Part shown: positions 54,704 to 64,000 of the stretch, piece after piece
Layout of the letters: each line of letters begins with the position of its first letter
How positions within the stretch are numbered: position 1 is the stretch's first letter
DNA from: Isochrysis galbana
Lineage: Eukaryota > Haptophyta > Isochrysidales > Isochrysidaceae
DNA length: 64,000 nucleotides
Direction of reading: 5' to 3'
Assembly: GCA_018136815.1 (NCBI GenBank)
Contig: CM030935.1
Location: 3,732,299 to 3,796,298, forward strand
The notes under the pieces: generated by a model
The model's database searches: none
What the model was told of the DNA's origin: nothing
What the model saw: the letters and a program-made list of their open reading frames with translations, nothing else
Translations under genes and position numbers: made by a program

Positions 54704-55842
54704 ATGCCTTCCTCGCCCTCCTCCTCCTCTGCACTCGCCTCCTCCTCGTCGGAGGCGGCGGCGAAGGGGCTGCTTGACTGGCAGGTGACTATGATTTCCG
54801 GATCAATCTCCGGCGCGCTCGCCACCCTCGCGCGTCAGCCCATCCAGCGGCTCAAGTGGATCAGGCAAGTTGGGCCAGTCGAGCCAGTTCCGTATGCTGT
54901 TGTCCTCCAGCGCACGCTCGCAGAGGGAGGCGTGCTCGCGCTGTTCCGCGGCTCGACCGCCGGAATCTTCCGTAACATACCTCATTCGAGCATTGTCTAC
55001 ACAATGTGCGCCACTGCACAAGACGCCGCTAAAGGCCCGTGGCAAGCATCCTGAGATCTTGGGAGGGAGGGGGGTACAGGCAGCGTTCCTTGTGAGGGAT
55101 GTACATTCTCGATTGCATTGGGATCGGGATGGTTGGGGACGGCATTTCCACACGCGAACATGTCACCTGCCAAGTCTGACTTTGCTTCCATGCCCGCGAC
55201 CTCTCCCTCAGATTCCCCATGTGGGAGCACAATGTGAAGAGGGTTGTCGAGGGTGACCGGCACGGCAAGAGCTCATTCACCACACGCTTCTTTGCCGGCT
55301 TCGCGACCGGCTTCTGTGCGACTGTAGTCACTCATCCGCTCGATACGCTGCGCGTAAGAATCTCCGTCACCCATGGCGACGCAACATTGGGCGATGTACT
55401 TGCCGGTGTGAACCAAAAGGGAGGCGTGCGCGCTCTGTACCATGGCTTTGCCGCCACCATTGTTGGAGCAGGTCCACGGCTTGCTCTCGGTTTTGGTGTC
55501 TTTGAGACTCTCAAGGCAGATATGCAGAAGACCGAGGTGTATCAAAAGTATCCTACGCTGTGCAAGGCAGTGTTCGGCTACCTTGCGGGCATGGCGGGAG
55601 AGCTTCTAATTTATCCGCTCGACACGGTGCGTAGGCGGCAGCAGGCGTATGGCGACAAGACGCCCCTTGCCCGGCGCAGCGTTATTGGAGCTCTGGCCAT
55701 GTTGGCGCGAGAGGAAGGGATCCGCGGAATGTACAAGGGGCTGGCGCTCAACCTCATCAAGAATCCGATCGCCACTGGCGTGTCCCTCACGGTCAACGAC
55801 ACTGTGAAGGACCTCCTCAAGCCATACCGACGAACAGCTTGA
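54704..55842 (+). CDS. Mitochondrial carrier family (SLC25) protein, 2 exons
   Basis: Exons 54704-55005 and 55212-55842; 310 residues. Junction ACACAAT|GTGCGCC with CCCTCAG|ATTCC restores SSIVYTIFPMWEHNVKRVV. Three repeats of about 100 residues, each with a signature at the first helix: ARQPIQRLKWIRQ (degenerate, Gln instead of the acidic residue), THPLDTLRVRI and IYPLDTVRRRQQ. Further typical pieces are GVLALFRGSTAGIFRNIPHS, GVRALYHGFAATIVGAGPRL and GIRGMYKGLALNLIKNPIA. Such carriers exchange metabolites, nucleotides or cofactors across the inner mitochondrial membrane; a CoA/adenine-nucleotide type (SLC25A42-like) is possible but unproven. The Ser-rich N-terminus precedes helix 1. Confidence 0.88.
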
Positions 55843-57100
55843 GCCATATGCGTCGTGGAGGTTGAATTGGCGACCCTTATCACTTCCAAGCATTTGTGTG
55901 CACGAATATCTTCCCTCGCAGACTTTGTCGGTGTGCATCACGTATGAGAAACTGTGACACGACGGCGTGTGCACATTTTGTAATGGCGGGCTCTCATGGC
56001 AACCGCGCGCTTCAGATGCCATCCTCTGCGACAGCATGGCACATGGCGGCTGCAAACTAGCGCACACGTCGGGAGATGGCTGCAAACTGGCGACAGCATG
56101 GATAGAAGAGAGCGGTTACCTACGGTCAGGAGGTGGTTTTTGAGTCAGCGCCACCTACTGTCCATCGCACTTAGCTTGCACGCTTGGCGGCTCGCAGGGA
56201 TGAATTGGAGAAGGTCAATCGCCATGATGGCTGCTGATCTGATCTTGTCCAAAATGTTAGGCCGCAACGTCTTTTCGACATTCATTCGTCTTCGCTCCAT
56301 ATTTGCTGTATTGATGGGACAAGTGGTGTTGCTGCCACATTGTGCACACACATGCCAAGTGCTTCAGCTGCGCGCTTCAGCTGCGCGTTCCAGCTTCGTC
56401 ACAATCTCCGTTGACTTCAACCGGCAACGCTCATTGCGGTGCGCATCACTCGACTATTACTAGCTTTGGCGGAGAGTGAGCGGAGCTAGGCATTTTCTCG
56501 TTTTCGCTCTCTATCGTAGGTTGTTATCGCTTCATGCATTCTTGAATGTAGCGGATGTTGTATACGTGCTGCGTTGTTCGTGCGCACCTTTTGTGTGGCT
56601 GTGCGGGTGCCACTATGGTGCATGTGTACGTGCACACCTCGGCTTAGCTCTTATGCATATACGCGCAACTAATGCACTACATGCGCTATGCTAGCACCTT
56701 AGGTAGGGGCCTTACCACTTGCGCTTACGCCATCGGGCGGGTGAATATAATTACAAAGTGAGAATATGTACCCCTACGTGCCGCTGCTCCTATAGGGTAA
56801 ATAATGTAGCGAAGTTTTTTTTACTTTTTACCATAGTTTTGGGCGCCGAAGGCACACCTGTAGTTCTATGCCCGCCCTCTGAAAGTTGCTGCTGGCACGC
56901 GCTGCTGCTTGGCTGCTTGGCTGCTTGTGGCTGCTGCTTGGCTGCTTGTGGCTGCTGCTCTGCTGCTTGTGGCTACTACTGCTTGTGGCTGCTTGCTGCG
57001 GGTCCCGTCCGCCCGAGGAAGGAGGGAGGGGTGCGACGGGGGCAGGGGCGAAGCGGTTGGGAAGGGCAAGGCAGGGGCGCTCGTGGCAGAGCGTTGGCCG
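55843..57100. other. Intergenic, with CTGCTTGTGG short tandem repeats
   Basis: GGCTGCTTGTGGCTGCTGCT-type repeats at 56890-57000 immediately precede the ChaC gene. No supported frame elsewhere. Confidence 0.5.
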
Positions 57101-57796
57101 ATGTCATCCACGTGGAATGCCAAGTTGGGCGTGTGGGCGGGCGAGCGCGCCGCCTCAGGCGTCGCGCTGCCCTCACCGCTCTGGATCTTCGGATACGGTA
57201 GCCTCTGCTGGAAGAATGACGAGATACGCCATAGCGAGCGCTTCGTCGGCCGTGCGCACGGCTGGAGACGCGTCTTTGCCCAGCGCTCGATGGACCACAG
57301 GGGCACTCCGGCGCAGCCCGGGCTTGTTGCCACGATGATCACCGAAGAGCAGCACACCCAGATCGTGCGGGGGACGCTAGGCGAGGGGAATGGGTGCGCA
57401 GCACATGAGGAGGGCGTCTGCGGGGTGTGCTACCGCATCTCCGATGAGCACGCTGCAGAGGTGCTGGATGCGCTTGACTTTCGGGAGAAAGGAGGGTATA
57501 CGCGTGAGCTTGTAGATGTCACGCCCTCAGACAAGAGCCGTGCACCTGTCCGCGCGTTGCTCTACACTGCCACGCCGGACAACCCCAACTTCAACCCGTC
57601 GGCGGTCACGGACCTTTCCTCCTCGGCTTTCACCATCGCGCACACAGAGGGCCCGTCTGGGCCGAATGTTGACTACCTCTTCGCACTTGCAAACTTCCTT
57701 GAGGAGCAGGGGGAGCGCGATCTTCATGTGGAGCAACTGACGAAGGCTGTAAAGCGAATCTTAGTTTCTACTCGGGAAGTTGGCCAAGAGTCATAA
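57101..57796 (+). CDS. ChaC-type gamma-glutamylcyclotransferase
   Basis: A single exon, 231 residues. The family opens with LWIFGYGSLCWKND (about 27-40; the GYGSL loop binds the gamma-glutamyl moiety), then RVFAQRSMDHRGTPAQPGLV, CGVCYRISDEHAAEVLDALD, and REKGGYTRELVDV with Glu129 as the expected catalytic acid/base. Length and motif spacing fit ChaC1/ChaC2 enzymes, which cleave glutathione to 5-oxoproline and Cys-Gly in the cytosol. The end (YLFALANFLEEQGERDLHVE) is also typical. The ATG at 57101 is preferred because the upstream in-frame sequence is Leu/Cys/Gly repeat translation from a microsatellite. Confidence 0.92.
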   Translation: MSSTWNAKLGVWAGERAASGVALPSPLWIFGYGSLCWKNDEIRHSERFVGRAHGWRRVFAQRSMDHRGTPAQPGLVATMITEEQHTQIVRGTLGEGNGCAAHEEGVCGVCYRISDEHAAEVLDALDFREKGGYTRELVDVTPSDKSRAPVRALLYTATPDNPNFNPSAVTDLSSSAFTIAHTEGPSGPNVDYLFALANFLEEQGERDLHVEQLTKAVKRILVSTREVGQES

Positions 57797-58067
57797 TACA
57801 GATGCGCCGCATGGTCCAGTCTACCTATTCAGATGTTTTGCATTTCCCCGTGAGCAGCGGCATCACATGCGCCCAGCATTGCAATCACCCATGGGCTCGA
57901 TTCACACATCCATCGTCGCGAGGTACCATCAAGCAACTATTGCGTCTGCGTGAGGCTTGGGCCGATTCTTAAGAAGCATATGGAGCATTGAATTAATGCA
58001 TGTGTGCAGCCCTCCGAAGGACCACTGAGCTGTTTGTAAATGCCTCCAGTTGTGCGCCCTTGATGTG

Positions 58068-58437
58068 TTACCCCCTCCACAAGACAAGATTTCTTGCGTA
58101 AATTTTACGGCCAACTTTTCAACATAAGAGGTGGCTCTTTCCGACCCGCCACAAGACAACTCTCGTTCTTACGAAAATTTTACGAGGAGAGCTATCTCGA
58201 GGGAGTGGCCTTCCGGTGCCTCTCTTCTCTTCTCCTCGCTTCCCTCTCGTAGAGGAAGAGAGTGCGGCCGGCAGCGATGGGCCACCACAAGGGCACCAAA
58301 ACAGCGAAAACATCAATGGACCAACGCGAAGAAGACGATATGTGCTGGCAAAGAGTTTTAAGCAGATTTCTTCGTATGACGAGAAAAGGGCGGCCGTGAC
58401 TTTTACGCAAGACATCTTTTCTTGTGGAGGAGGTTAA
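58068..58437. mobile_element. MITE-like element with about 45-bp imperfect TIRs
   Basis: The left end (58068-58112) and the reverse complement of the right end (58391-58437) share CTCCACAAGA, AAGAT.TCTTGCGTAAA and ACGGCC. Both ends are bordered by TTA, a possible 3-bp duplication as in PIF/Harbinger-type MITEs. A partial extra copy of the left terminus (CCACAAGACAACTC..TTACGAAAATTTTACG) lies at 58148-58190. No transposase. Confidence 0.7.
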
Positions 58438-59279
58438 TTAGTTAATTAAGCACACCTCGACTCATCGTGGCTTGGTGCGGCTTGGGCTTGACCTCGACTC
58501 CGTCCCCACTCATTGGGTGGTTGCAGGCATCCTCTCGTACTTCTCTCGCGTTTGTCCGGCGATGATTGGCCTAATATGTGATGTTCTTTACTCTCCAATG
58601 TGCAATGTGTGTGTATCACAGGGTGTCTTGTGCCATTTGTGGTTCTATACCGTTAGTGTGCCTTGTGTGGCAGAGCCCCCTAGGTATCTTTTAATCATCT
58701 TGTCATGGCGTAGCGCGATGGCGGCGCGCCGGCGCCGCTCTCTCACCGCCGCCGGGGCTCGCGCTGCGGGCTCCCGGCGATATGGAGCTCCCACCCAGGT
58801 AGAGGGGCAGGGCAGGGCTTGCTGAGCCGACTCTCGCGGACCGCCGCGAGCTGCGCGCGCTCGCGCAGTCGCTTTGGGCTGCATGGCTGCATGGCGACGC
58901 ATGGTAGCAAGCCCTCCTCTCTCCCTCTCTCTCTCCCCCTCTGGGAGAGCTGGTCCCTCTGGGCCCCTTGCTCGGGAGGGGATGGATCTCATTGATCCTT
59001 GCTTGTTTGCACCCCTTGCCCGCATTGCTTCGCCTCGCTCGCGCGCGCTCGCGCGAGCTGCGAGTTGACCCTGTTGATCGCTGCTCGATCCATTGCTGGG
59101 CGAGTGCCCCGTGTGCGTGGGTGCACAGTAGTACACAGCACCGGCAGTGTGGTGTTAACCCGCTGCTGGTACCAACACTTGCAGATTGAGGTGTTAACGC
59201 ATGTGCCACACCTAGCCAATGGAGGTGTTAACGCAAAGTGGGTCAACACCGGGTAAACGTGAACCCATACGCCCTGTGG
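58438..59279. other. No supported gene
   Basis: GTGTTAAC-type short repeats occur at 59152-59240. Frames on both strands lack motifs. Confidence 0.4.
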
Positions 59280-59475
59280 GGGACACACCCGCCAGCAGCA
59301 GCAGACGCACCACACCCACGTTGTTGCTCGCCACCGCGCGCCGCAGCGGGTGCAGTTCGTGATCCCAATTCTCAAGAGGCATGTGCTGGAGCAGCTCCTC
59401 CGGCAGCGGCCACGCGCTACCCCGCGGCAAAGGCGCAGACAGCAGACTGTGGCACAACGACTTGTGGGCGCTCAT
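59280..59475 (-). pseudogene. Single ankyrin-like exon or fragment
   Basis: Minus frame MSAHKSLCHSLLSAPLPRGS, LPEELLQHMPLENWDHELHP and LRRAVASNNVGVVRLLLLAG resembles one ankyrin repeat after a short leader. It ends at a possible donor (CGG|GTGTGT), but no downstream exon could be found. Probably a broken gene or an incomplete model. Confidence 0.4.
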
Positions 59476-59827
59476 GACGCACAGCCACAGAGCGGCGCGG
59501 ACGGGCGCGGAAGCGCACGGGGGTCAAACACCTTAGTAATTATAATATGTATGTATGCGGGGGTATAATTTCTCCCTAATTCGGGTGGTGCACCGGAACT
59601 TTTGATGGCCCGCACCTTTAGGAGCGCCTCGCCGCCCCACCGCGCCCTTCGTCCTTCGTTCGCCGTTCGTGCCCGTCCAAAACTCAAACGGAGTTGCCCG
59701 ATACCATCCAGAATTTCATTCACCCGACTCCCGGCGGGGAGGAGGGCCAAAGCGCCGCGCTAGCCGCCGGTGCTGCTCGCGACGGAGTGGCTCAGAGCCC
59801 TCCGGCCACGCTCGACTCGACAAAGCG

Positions 59828-60017
59828 GGCCTGGGAGTGCGGCTCGCGACCCGCGCCCACTGGGGCGTCTGGATGGTTGTGTTGATTACCCTGCTCATGC
59901 CAGAAGGCAGGAGCATGGGGTTGACCGACAGCCCCCCCGGAGGGGAATTGGTGCCTGAGAGGGGGGGCGCAAGGCGCCCCCCCATGATGGCCCCAGGCTG
60001 AACTAAGTATAAACTTA
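59828..60017 (+). repeat. Interspersed repeat V, copy 2, ending in the AACTAAGT hairpin
   Basis: Matches 24060-24240, then GCGCAAGGCGCCCCCCCATGA and AACTAAGTATAAACTTA at 60001-60017. Confidence 0.75.
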
Positions 60018-61373
60018 AAACTTAGTACTTGTACTTAGTTGCGAGGGCGGGTACGTACGAGCGACGCGCGCGCAGAAGTGGATGGGGAGGTGGTACCAAT
60101 TTGGAGGCAGACGACCTAACGACCCCAACCGCCCGGGTAGCACAACGCACAACGGGAGATGCCGCAAGGTAGGAAGGAGGAGGGAGCGAGGATGGAGGCG
60201 GGCGTGGCGCGTGCGCGTGGCTGCGTATTTACCAGTAAGTAGTCTACCAACCTAGCTAGGGCCACGCGCGAGGCGAGATTATCAAGATCAAGAGGGTTTT
60301 TTTGTGTGGCTGGGACGCCGTTATGGGCGCAGCCGCTCCAGGATTCCGGGGGCGAGCAGCACATATCAATATCCACATATCAATTCCATCCGGTGCCAGG
60401 AGAACCTGAGCATGCGCGGCTGAGCGGTGATGTTGGAGCGAGATTCGTCACCGCCCAAATCAAGGTGCAAGCTCACCCTCCCCGGACCAAGGATAGACGC
60501 CACTCAAGGCCACCAAAGCGCAAGAAGGGAAGCAAAATTGTCCCAACTCAACGCCGCCGGAAACTACACACAACGTACACTGTCACCAGGGCTTCTCACA
60601 TATGTGTTCAATATACATGCACCTTCAAGAATTTTTTATGTGTTCAATGCATGATGGTAGCATATGCATATGACCAAGCGTCCAGATACTGTGCCACCGC
60701 CAGGGCACTGTTTGCGCTCTTCCTACCCAGACTCCTGTCCTCCCGTACCGGGGGCTCTCGTGGAAGGCGGTGGGCATCAACGCGCGCTCACACTGCGCAC
60801 GTGTGCGTGGTGCGCATGCGCAGCACTGCACCATCCACCCGCCACCTCATCTCTAGAACCGATGGGGCAGCGGCGGAATCGGCCGCAAACTTAGACATCT
60901 TCATATACTTGAATCACTGGTCGTGATCGCTTTGTGCTAGGACACTGGCCAACGGTGCCGGCGCACTCCATCCTCTTCATCCCCTGTTCCCTTCCCTTCC
61001 CATGCTTTCGCCCGAGCGGGCACATATCGTTTCTCCATGCCACATAAAGTGCGCATCGTCGTCACCGTCACGACGGATCGTCACGTGGTCGATGCCAGCG
61101 ACGCCGGCTGCACGTGCTGCAGCTTGGAGCTGCGAGAACTGTCACTGATCTAATCCCGAGGCTCAGTAAGATACAACGCATGATTGGGGTGCCCAGCCCG
61201 GCGACGACTAATCTGGTGCGTCCAGCCCTTCGCAGCGTTGGTAGCTCACACGTTACCGACGCTCGCTGTTCCATCCTGAACTAGACAGGTGGTGTTCCCA
61301 AAGCCGAACTGGTGTGGACCGCGCGGGTTGGGGTCGAGAGCATCTCGCAAGCGCTCCGCCAGCACTAGTGGCC
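60018..61373. other. No supported gene
   Basis: The block GCCACGCGCGAGGCGAGA at 60262 is shared with 31592. Frames at 60306-60926 have no motif. Confidence 0.4.
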
Positions 61374-61946
61374 TCATGCCTTGCCGTTGATCTGCGCACT
61401 GTGGCTGACGCCGTCAGCGTCCGTGTCGGCTGCAGGCGCCGAATCCGCCAGCTTCCCCGCTTTGCGCTGCGCACGCCCCCGTCTGCCCGTCACCTCACTC
61501 CACTCCACAGTCTCCTGGAGTGCCCTGGCAGTGTCCACCGTCTCGGCGTCCGCGATGGCGCGCGCGCTCGGCTTGAGGCCAATGTCGGCCGAACTCGACT
61601 CATACGTGTTGTTATGCGCGTTGGTGGCGCCGTTGCGGTTGGGCGCTGGAGATGAGGAAGCGTCGGGCGAGTGAGCCTTCGAGTTGCGTGTGCGGGTGGG
61701 TGTGAGCGCCTGCAGCTTCGGCTTGGCCTTCAGCGTGCTGCGCTTCGGGCGCGAGGGCGCGATGTGCAGGTCGGTAGGTTCCTCGCCGCCCAGCCAGCAG
61801 ACGATCCAAGCGGTGATGCGCGGACCATAGCGTGTGAGTGCGAGCACGAGCACACCGATGAGCAGCGGGCCCAGTAGTAGCTCAACCCCCAGGTCGAGCT
61901 CGCTCTCGCCGCGAGGCTGAGCACGGTGCCGTCGAGAGGAGGCCAT
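61374..61946 (-). CDS. Single-pass membrane protein with disordered tail
   Basis: 190 residues from the ATG at 61946 (MASSRRHRAQPRGESELDLG). One hydrophobic span (VELLLGPLLIGVLVLALTRY, about 20-40) is followed by ITAWIVCWLGGEE, then a Ser/Thr/Pro/Lys-rich, probably disordered region (RPKRSTLKAKPKLQ, SPDASSSPAPNRN) and ARALQETVEWSEVTGRRGRAQRK. The closing WxEVxxRRxRxxRK pattern resembles short tails seen in various ER-membrane proteins, but no family is recognised. The CT-rich leader upstream resembles those of other genes here. Confidence 0.5.
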   Translation of the reverse strand: MASSRRHRAQPRGESELDLGVELLLGPLLIGVLVLALTRYGPRITAWIVCWLGGEEPTDLHIAPSRPKRSTLKAKPKLQALTPTRTRNSKAHSPDASSSPAPNRNGATNAHNNTYESSSADIGLKPSARAIADAETVDTARALQETVEWSEVTGRRGRAQRKAGKLADSAPAADTDADGVSHSAQINGKA

Positions 61947-62280
61947 GCGCGTGTAGCCTGAGGCGCCACTCTCCCTCCCTCCCTCCCTCCCTCTCTCTCT
62001 CTTTCCTCTCGCGGTCTCACCCTCTCTCTTTCTCTCGCTGCCCTCTCCCGCGCGTGCGCTCTCTCTCTCTGTCAACCTTCTCCTCTCTGAGCTAGCCGAA
62101 AGGGAGGAGGGAGCTAGAGCCGAGCGAGACGGGGGGCGGCGAGGGAGAGCGAGAGCCCCAGAGAACGAGGTGGCACCGAGACGTGCAGAGTCCACCATTT
62201 ATTATATGTGCAAGGAGAGAAGAGAGAAGAGAACTCCAGTGGTGAGAGAGGAGGTGGAGGGGGTGGGAGAAGGTCAGTGT

Positions 62281-62490
62281 CCGTCTCTCTCTCTCCCTCT
62301 CCCTCTCCCTCTCCCTCTCCCTCTCTCCCTCTCCCTCTCCCTCTCTCCCTCTCCCTCTCTCCCTCTCCCTCTCCCTCTCTCCCTCTCCCTCTCTCCCTCT
62401 CTCTCCCTCTCTCCCTCTCCCTCTCTCCCTCTCTCCCTCTCCCTCTCTCCCTCTCCCTCTCTCCCTCTCTCTCCCTCTCCCTCTCTCTGC
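62281..62490 (+). repeat. (CTCCCT)n microsatellite and nearby G25/C24 runs
   Basis: About 210 bp of CTCCCT/CTCT units; a G-run at 62583-62607 and a C-run at 62637-62664 follow. These two runs can pair. Confidence 0.95.
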
Positions 62491-62919
62491 TCATGCTGCT
62501 GCACGCGCACAGCGGTGACGCGCGCGAGGAAGGAGAAAGGAGAGTTTTCTTGTTGGCGCCGCTCCCCGAGGGATGATGAGGTGGGGGGGGGGGGGGGGGG
62601 GGGGGGGCACGAGGAGGCGAGAGGCGAGATGCCGATCCCCCCCCCCCCCCCCCCCCCCCCCCCCGGGAGAGGGAGGGAGGGAGAGAGAGACCGAGGAGGC
62701 TCCTCGCGCCGCGCCACATCTCTACAGTAAAGGAGACATTCTGAAACCCCGCAGAGAGCGGGAAACCTGCGCGAGCCCGCACAACGTGAACGCTGCAACC
62801 TTCTCTCTCTCCCACAGAGGGACAACATGGGCGTGGAAAGTTCTGTGCCTTCACTTCCGCTTCACAACTTCTCCACGACGTTCGACACGTGTGGAAGCGG
62901 GCGCGGCCATCGTCAAAAA

Positions 62920-63345
62920 ATAAATCCGGATATAATTTGCGGACAGAGGTAACATCTGAATACCTGGCTTTTCAGGACAGGTCCTTAAATAATTTAAGGA
63001 CAGACTTTATTGGTAGTGGCGTTCCGCACTATCTCCACCAGGCGCCCATAGCCATAGCCATAGATAGCCCAATTCCAAATCGCACGACACAGATTATTTT
63101 TAACCAAATTTCAAAATCTACTCTCGAACTATCGACGTGTTTGTCCTTACAACACACAAAATCTTTAAAAACTTCTTGGGGTGCTTCCGTGGTTCCTCTC
63201 TCGCTCTTAGACCAAATTTCCATCGAGTGTATAATAAAACAGTCAGTGTGTGAGGCGAGTGTTCGGCCGATGCTCTTTGCTTCAAGACCCACTGTAACCT
63301 CGTCTTTCACAGTCACACATATGAAACTAGATTGGATACCAGAAG
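62920..63345. other. Low-GC island without recognised gene
   Basis: Clearly lower GC than its flanks; contains the palindrome GTCCTTAAATAATTTAAGGAC near 62985. A plus frame (62889-63545) and a minus frame (63029-63316, starting MTVKDEVTVGLEAKSIGRTL) are both open, but neither has a recognisable domain. Confidence 0.5.
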
Positions 63346-63541
63346 ACTTCGCAAGGTCCTCTCGAGCGCGCGCGTTCCGTCTCTCTCCCGCGCCTTTCAG
63401 TGCAACCCCCTCCCCCCCGCGCGCCGCCCCCCTTCTTCCCCTCCCCCCCCCCCCCCCCGCCGCCCCCCGCCGCCCCCCCCCCCTCCCCCTCCCTCACCCC
63501 CGCGCGCGCGGAGAGAGAGAGAGACGGAGAGAGAGAGAAGG

Positions 63542-64000
63542 ATGATGATGATGACGCCCCCCCCGCGCGCCGGCGGCCTCGCCGACTCTCTCGGCGCGCT
63601 GCACCGGCTACAGCGGCTGCGCGCGCTTCTCGGGAGCGAGGGGCTTGATGCGCTTTGTCTCATCGGCGGTGTAGACGGCCGCCCTGCCGCAGGATCGGGC
63701 AGGATCGCCCAGGGAGGCCTCTCTTCCTCAGCACTCGCAGGAGAAGCCCTCGGCTGGCTGCTTGGAGCTCTCTCTGGCCGCTCTCTCGCGGGCGGTGCGA
63801 CGGCAGAGGTGTTCGAGGAGGTAGTACTCGTTCTCACTCCAACCCACGTCCGACTCTACCTCCCGCGCGACGCCTGGATTGCGCTGGGTCCAAGACTCGC
63901 CATGTGGGACAACCTGCAGCTCTGGCTGCCGCCCACCGGCGCACAAGACGACTTCGAGCTGCTCGAGGAGCACAAGGCTCGCTCATTCGTGCAGATGCTC
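63542..64000 (+). CDS. DAAF9 (C20orf194)-like axonemal dynein assembly factor, 5' part
   Basis: An open frame runs from ATG 63542 (or 63551) to the window edge, 153 codons with no stop. After a Leu/Arg-rich helix (LHRLQRLRALLGSEGLDAL) come CLIGGVDGRPAAGSGR, ALGWLLGAL, EEVVLVLTPTHVRLYLP, MWDNLQLWLP and EEHKARSFVQML. These match in order the N-terminal part of DAAF9/C20orf194 (ILGIDSRYN..., ...LLFGL, EEVxDDxVILI...VxxYCNP, HWRNLxxH, ...SSFVxM). DAAF9 acts with ARL3 in delivering dynein arms to cilia. GAGAGG purine repeats and C-runs form the leader. Family from memory; the 3' remainder is outside the window. Confidence 0.6.
   Translation, partial: MMMMTPPPRAGGLADSLGALHRLQRLRALLGSEGLDALCLIGGVDGRPAAGSGRIAQGGLSSSALAGEALGWLLGALSGRSLAGGATAEVFEEVVLVLTPTHVRLYLPRDAWIALGPRLAMWDNLQLWLPPTGAQDDFELLEEHKARSFVQML

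Overview
The window is nuclear DNA from a GC-rich eukaryotic micro-organism, most likely a single-celled alga. A haptophyte-like genome is my best guess, but nothing in the sequence proves the lineage. Evidence for a eukaryote: spliceosomal introns with GT..AG borders (one probable GC..AG) that restore known protein families in frame; genes found only in eukaryotes (RNA polymerase I subunit RPA43, an ICE2/NARG2-like little elongation complex subunit, a mitochondrial carrier, a DAAF9-like axonemal assembly factor); several LINE retrotransposons; and abundant C/G runs, CT tracts and minisatellites. The DAAF9-like gene suggests that the organism builds motile cilia at some stage. There is no operon logic; genes are separate units on both strands, several as divergent pairs.

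Layout. 1-2.2 kb: LINE fragments and short repeats. 2.2-10 kb: a divergent pair, a VWA (ViaA/CoxE-like) protein (-) and an ICE2/NARG2-like protein (+) of about 1,759 residues carrying fifteen 90-bp coding repeats. 10.4-12.4 kb: an internally deleted LINE (-). 13.4-16 kb: a small Cys-rich membrane protein (-), a palindromic MITE-like element with a 6-bp target duplication, and a multi-spanning membrane protein spliced to an EF-hand tail (+). 16-25.8 kb: mostly repeats, with the three-exon RPA43 gene (19.4-20.4 kb, -) and a gametolysin-like fragment. 25.8-30.8 kb: a nine-exon gene joining an adenylation domain, a carrier-protein domain and an acyltransferase-3 membrane domain; this is the most interesting gene here. 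31-35 kb: repeats, a decayed DUF3431-like fragment and an unrecognised two-exon gene (-). 35.8-39.7 kb: a LINE copy with a 14-bp target duplication. 40-46 kb: a 560-bp repeat, a VOC/glyoxalase-fold gene (-), and a TMEM53/DUF829 hydrolase gene (+) whose 5' end is copied as a 363-bp inverted repeat. 46.5-54.2 kb: a mosaic of short repeats and LINE pieces around an ankyrin gene (-). 54.7-64 kb: a mitochondrial carrier, a ChaC-type gamma-glutamylcyclotransferase, a MITE-like element, a one-TM protein, a low-GC island and the 5' end of the DAAF9-like gene.

The exon models were built by hand. Each was kept because the splice sites preserve phase, the summed length is a multiple of three, and the junctions restore conserved family motifs. 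Gene functions are independent housekeeping roles (Pol I and snRNA/elongation-type transcription, transport, glutathione turnover, cilium assembly), plus one apparent secondary-metabolism or lipid-type fusion enzyme. No RNA genes, CRISPR arrays or organellar genes were recognised.
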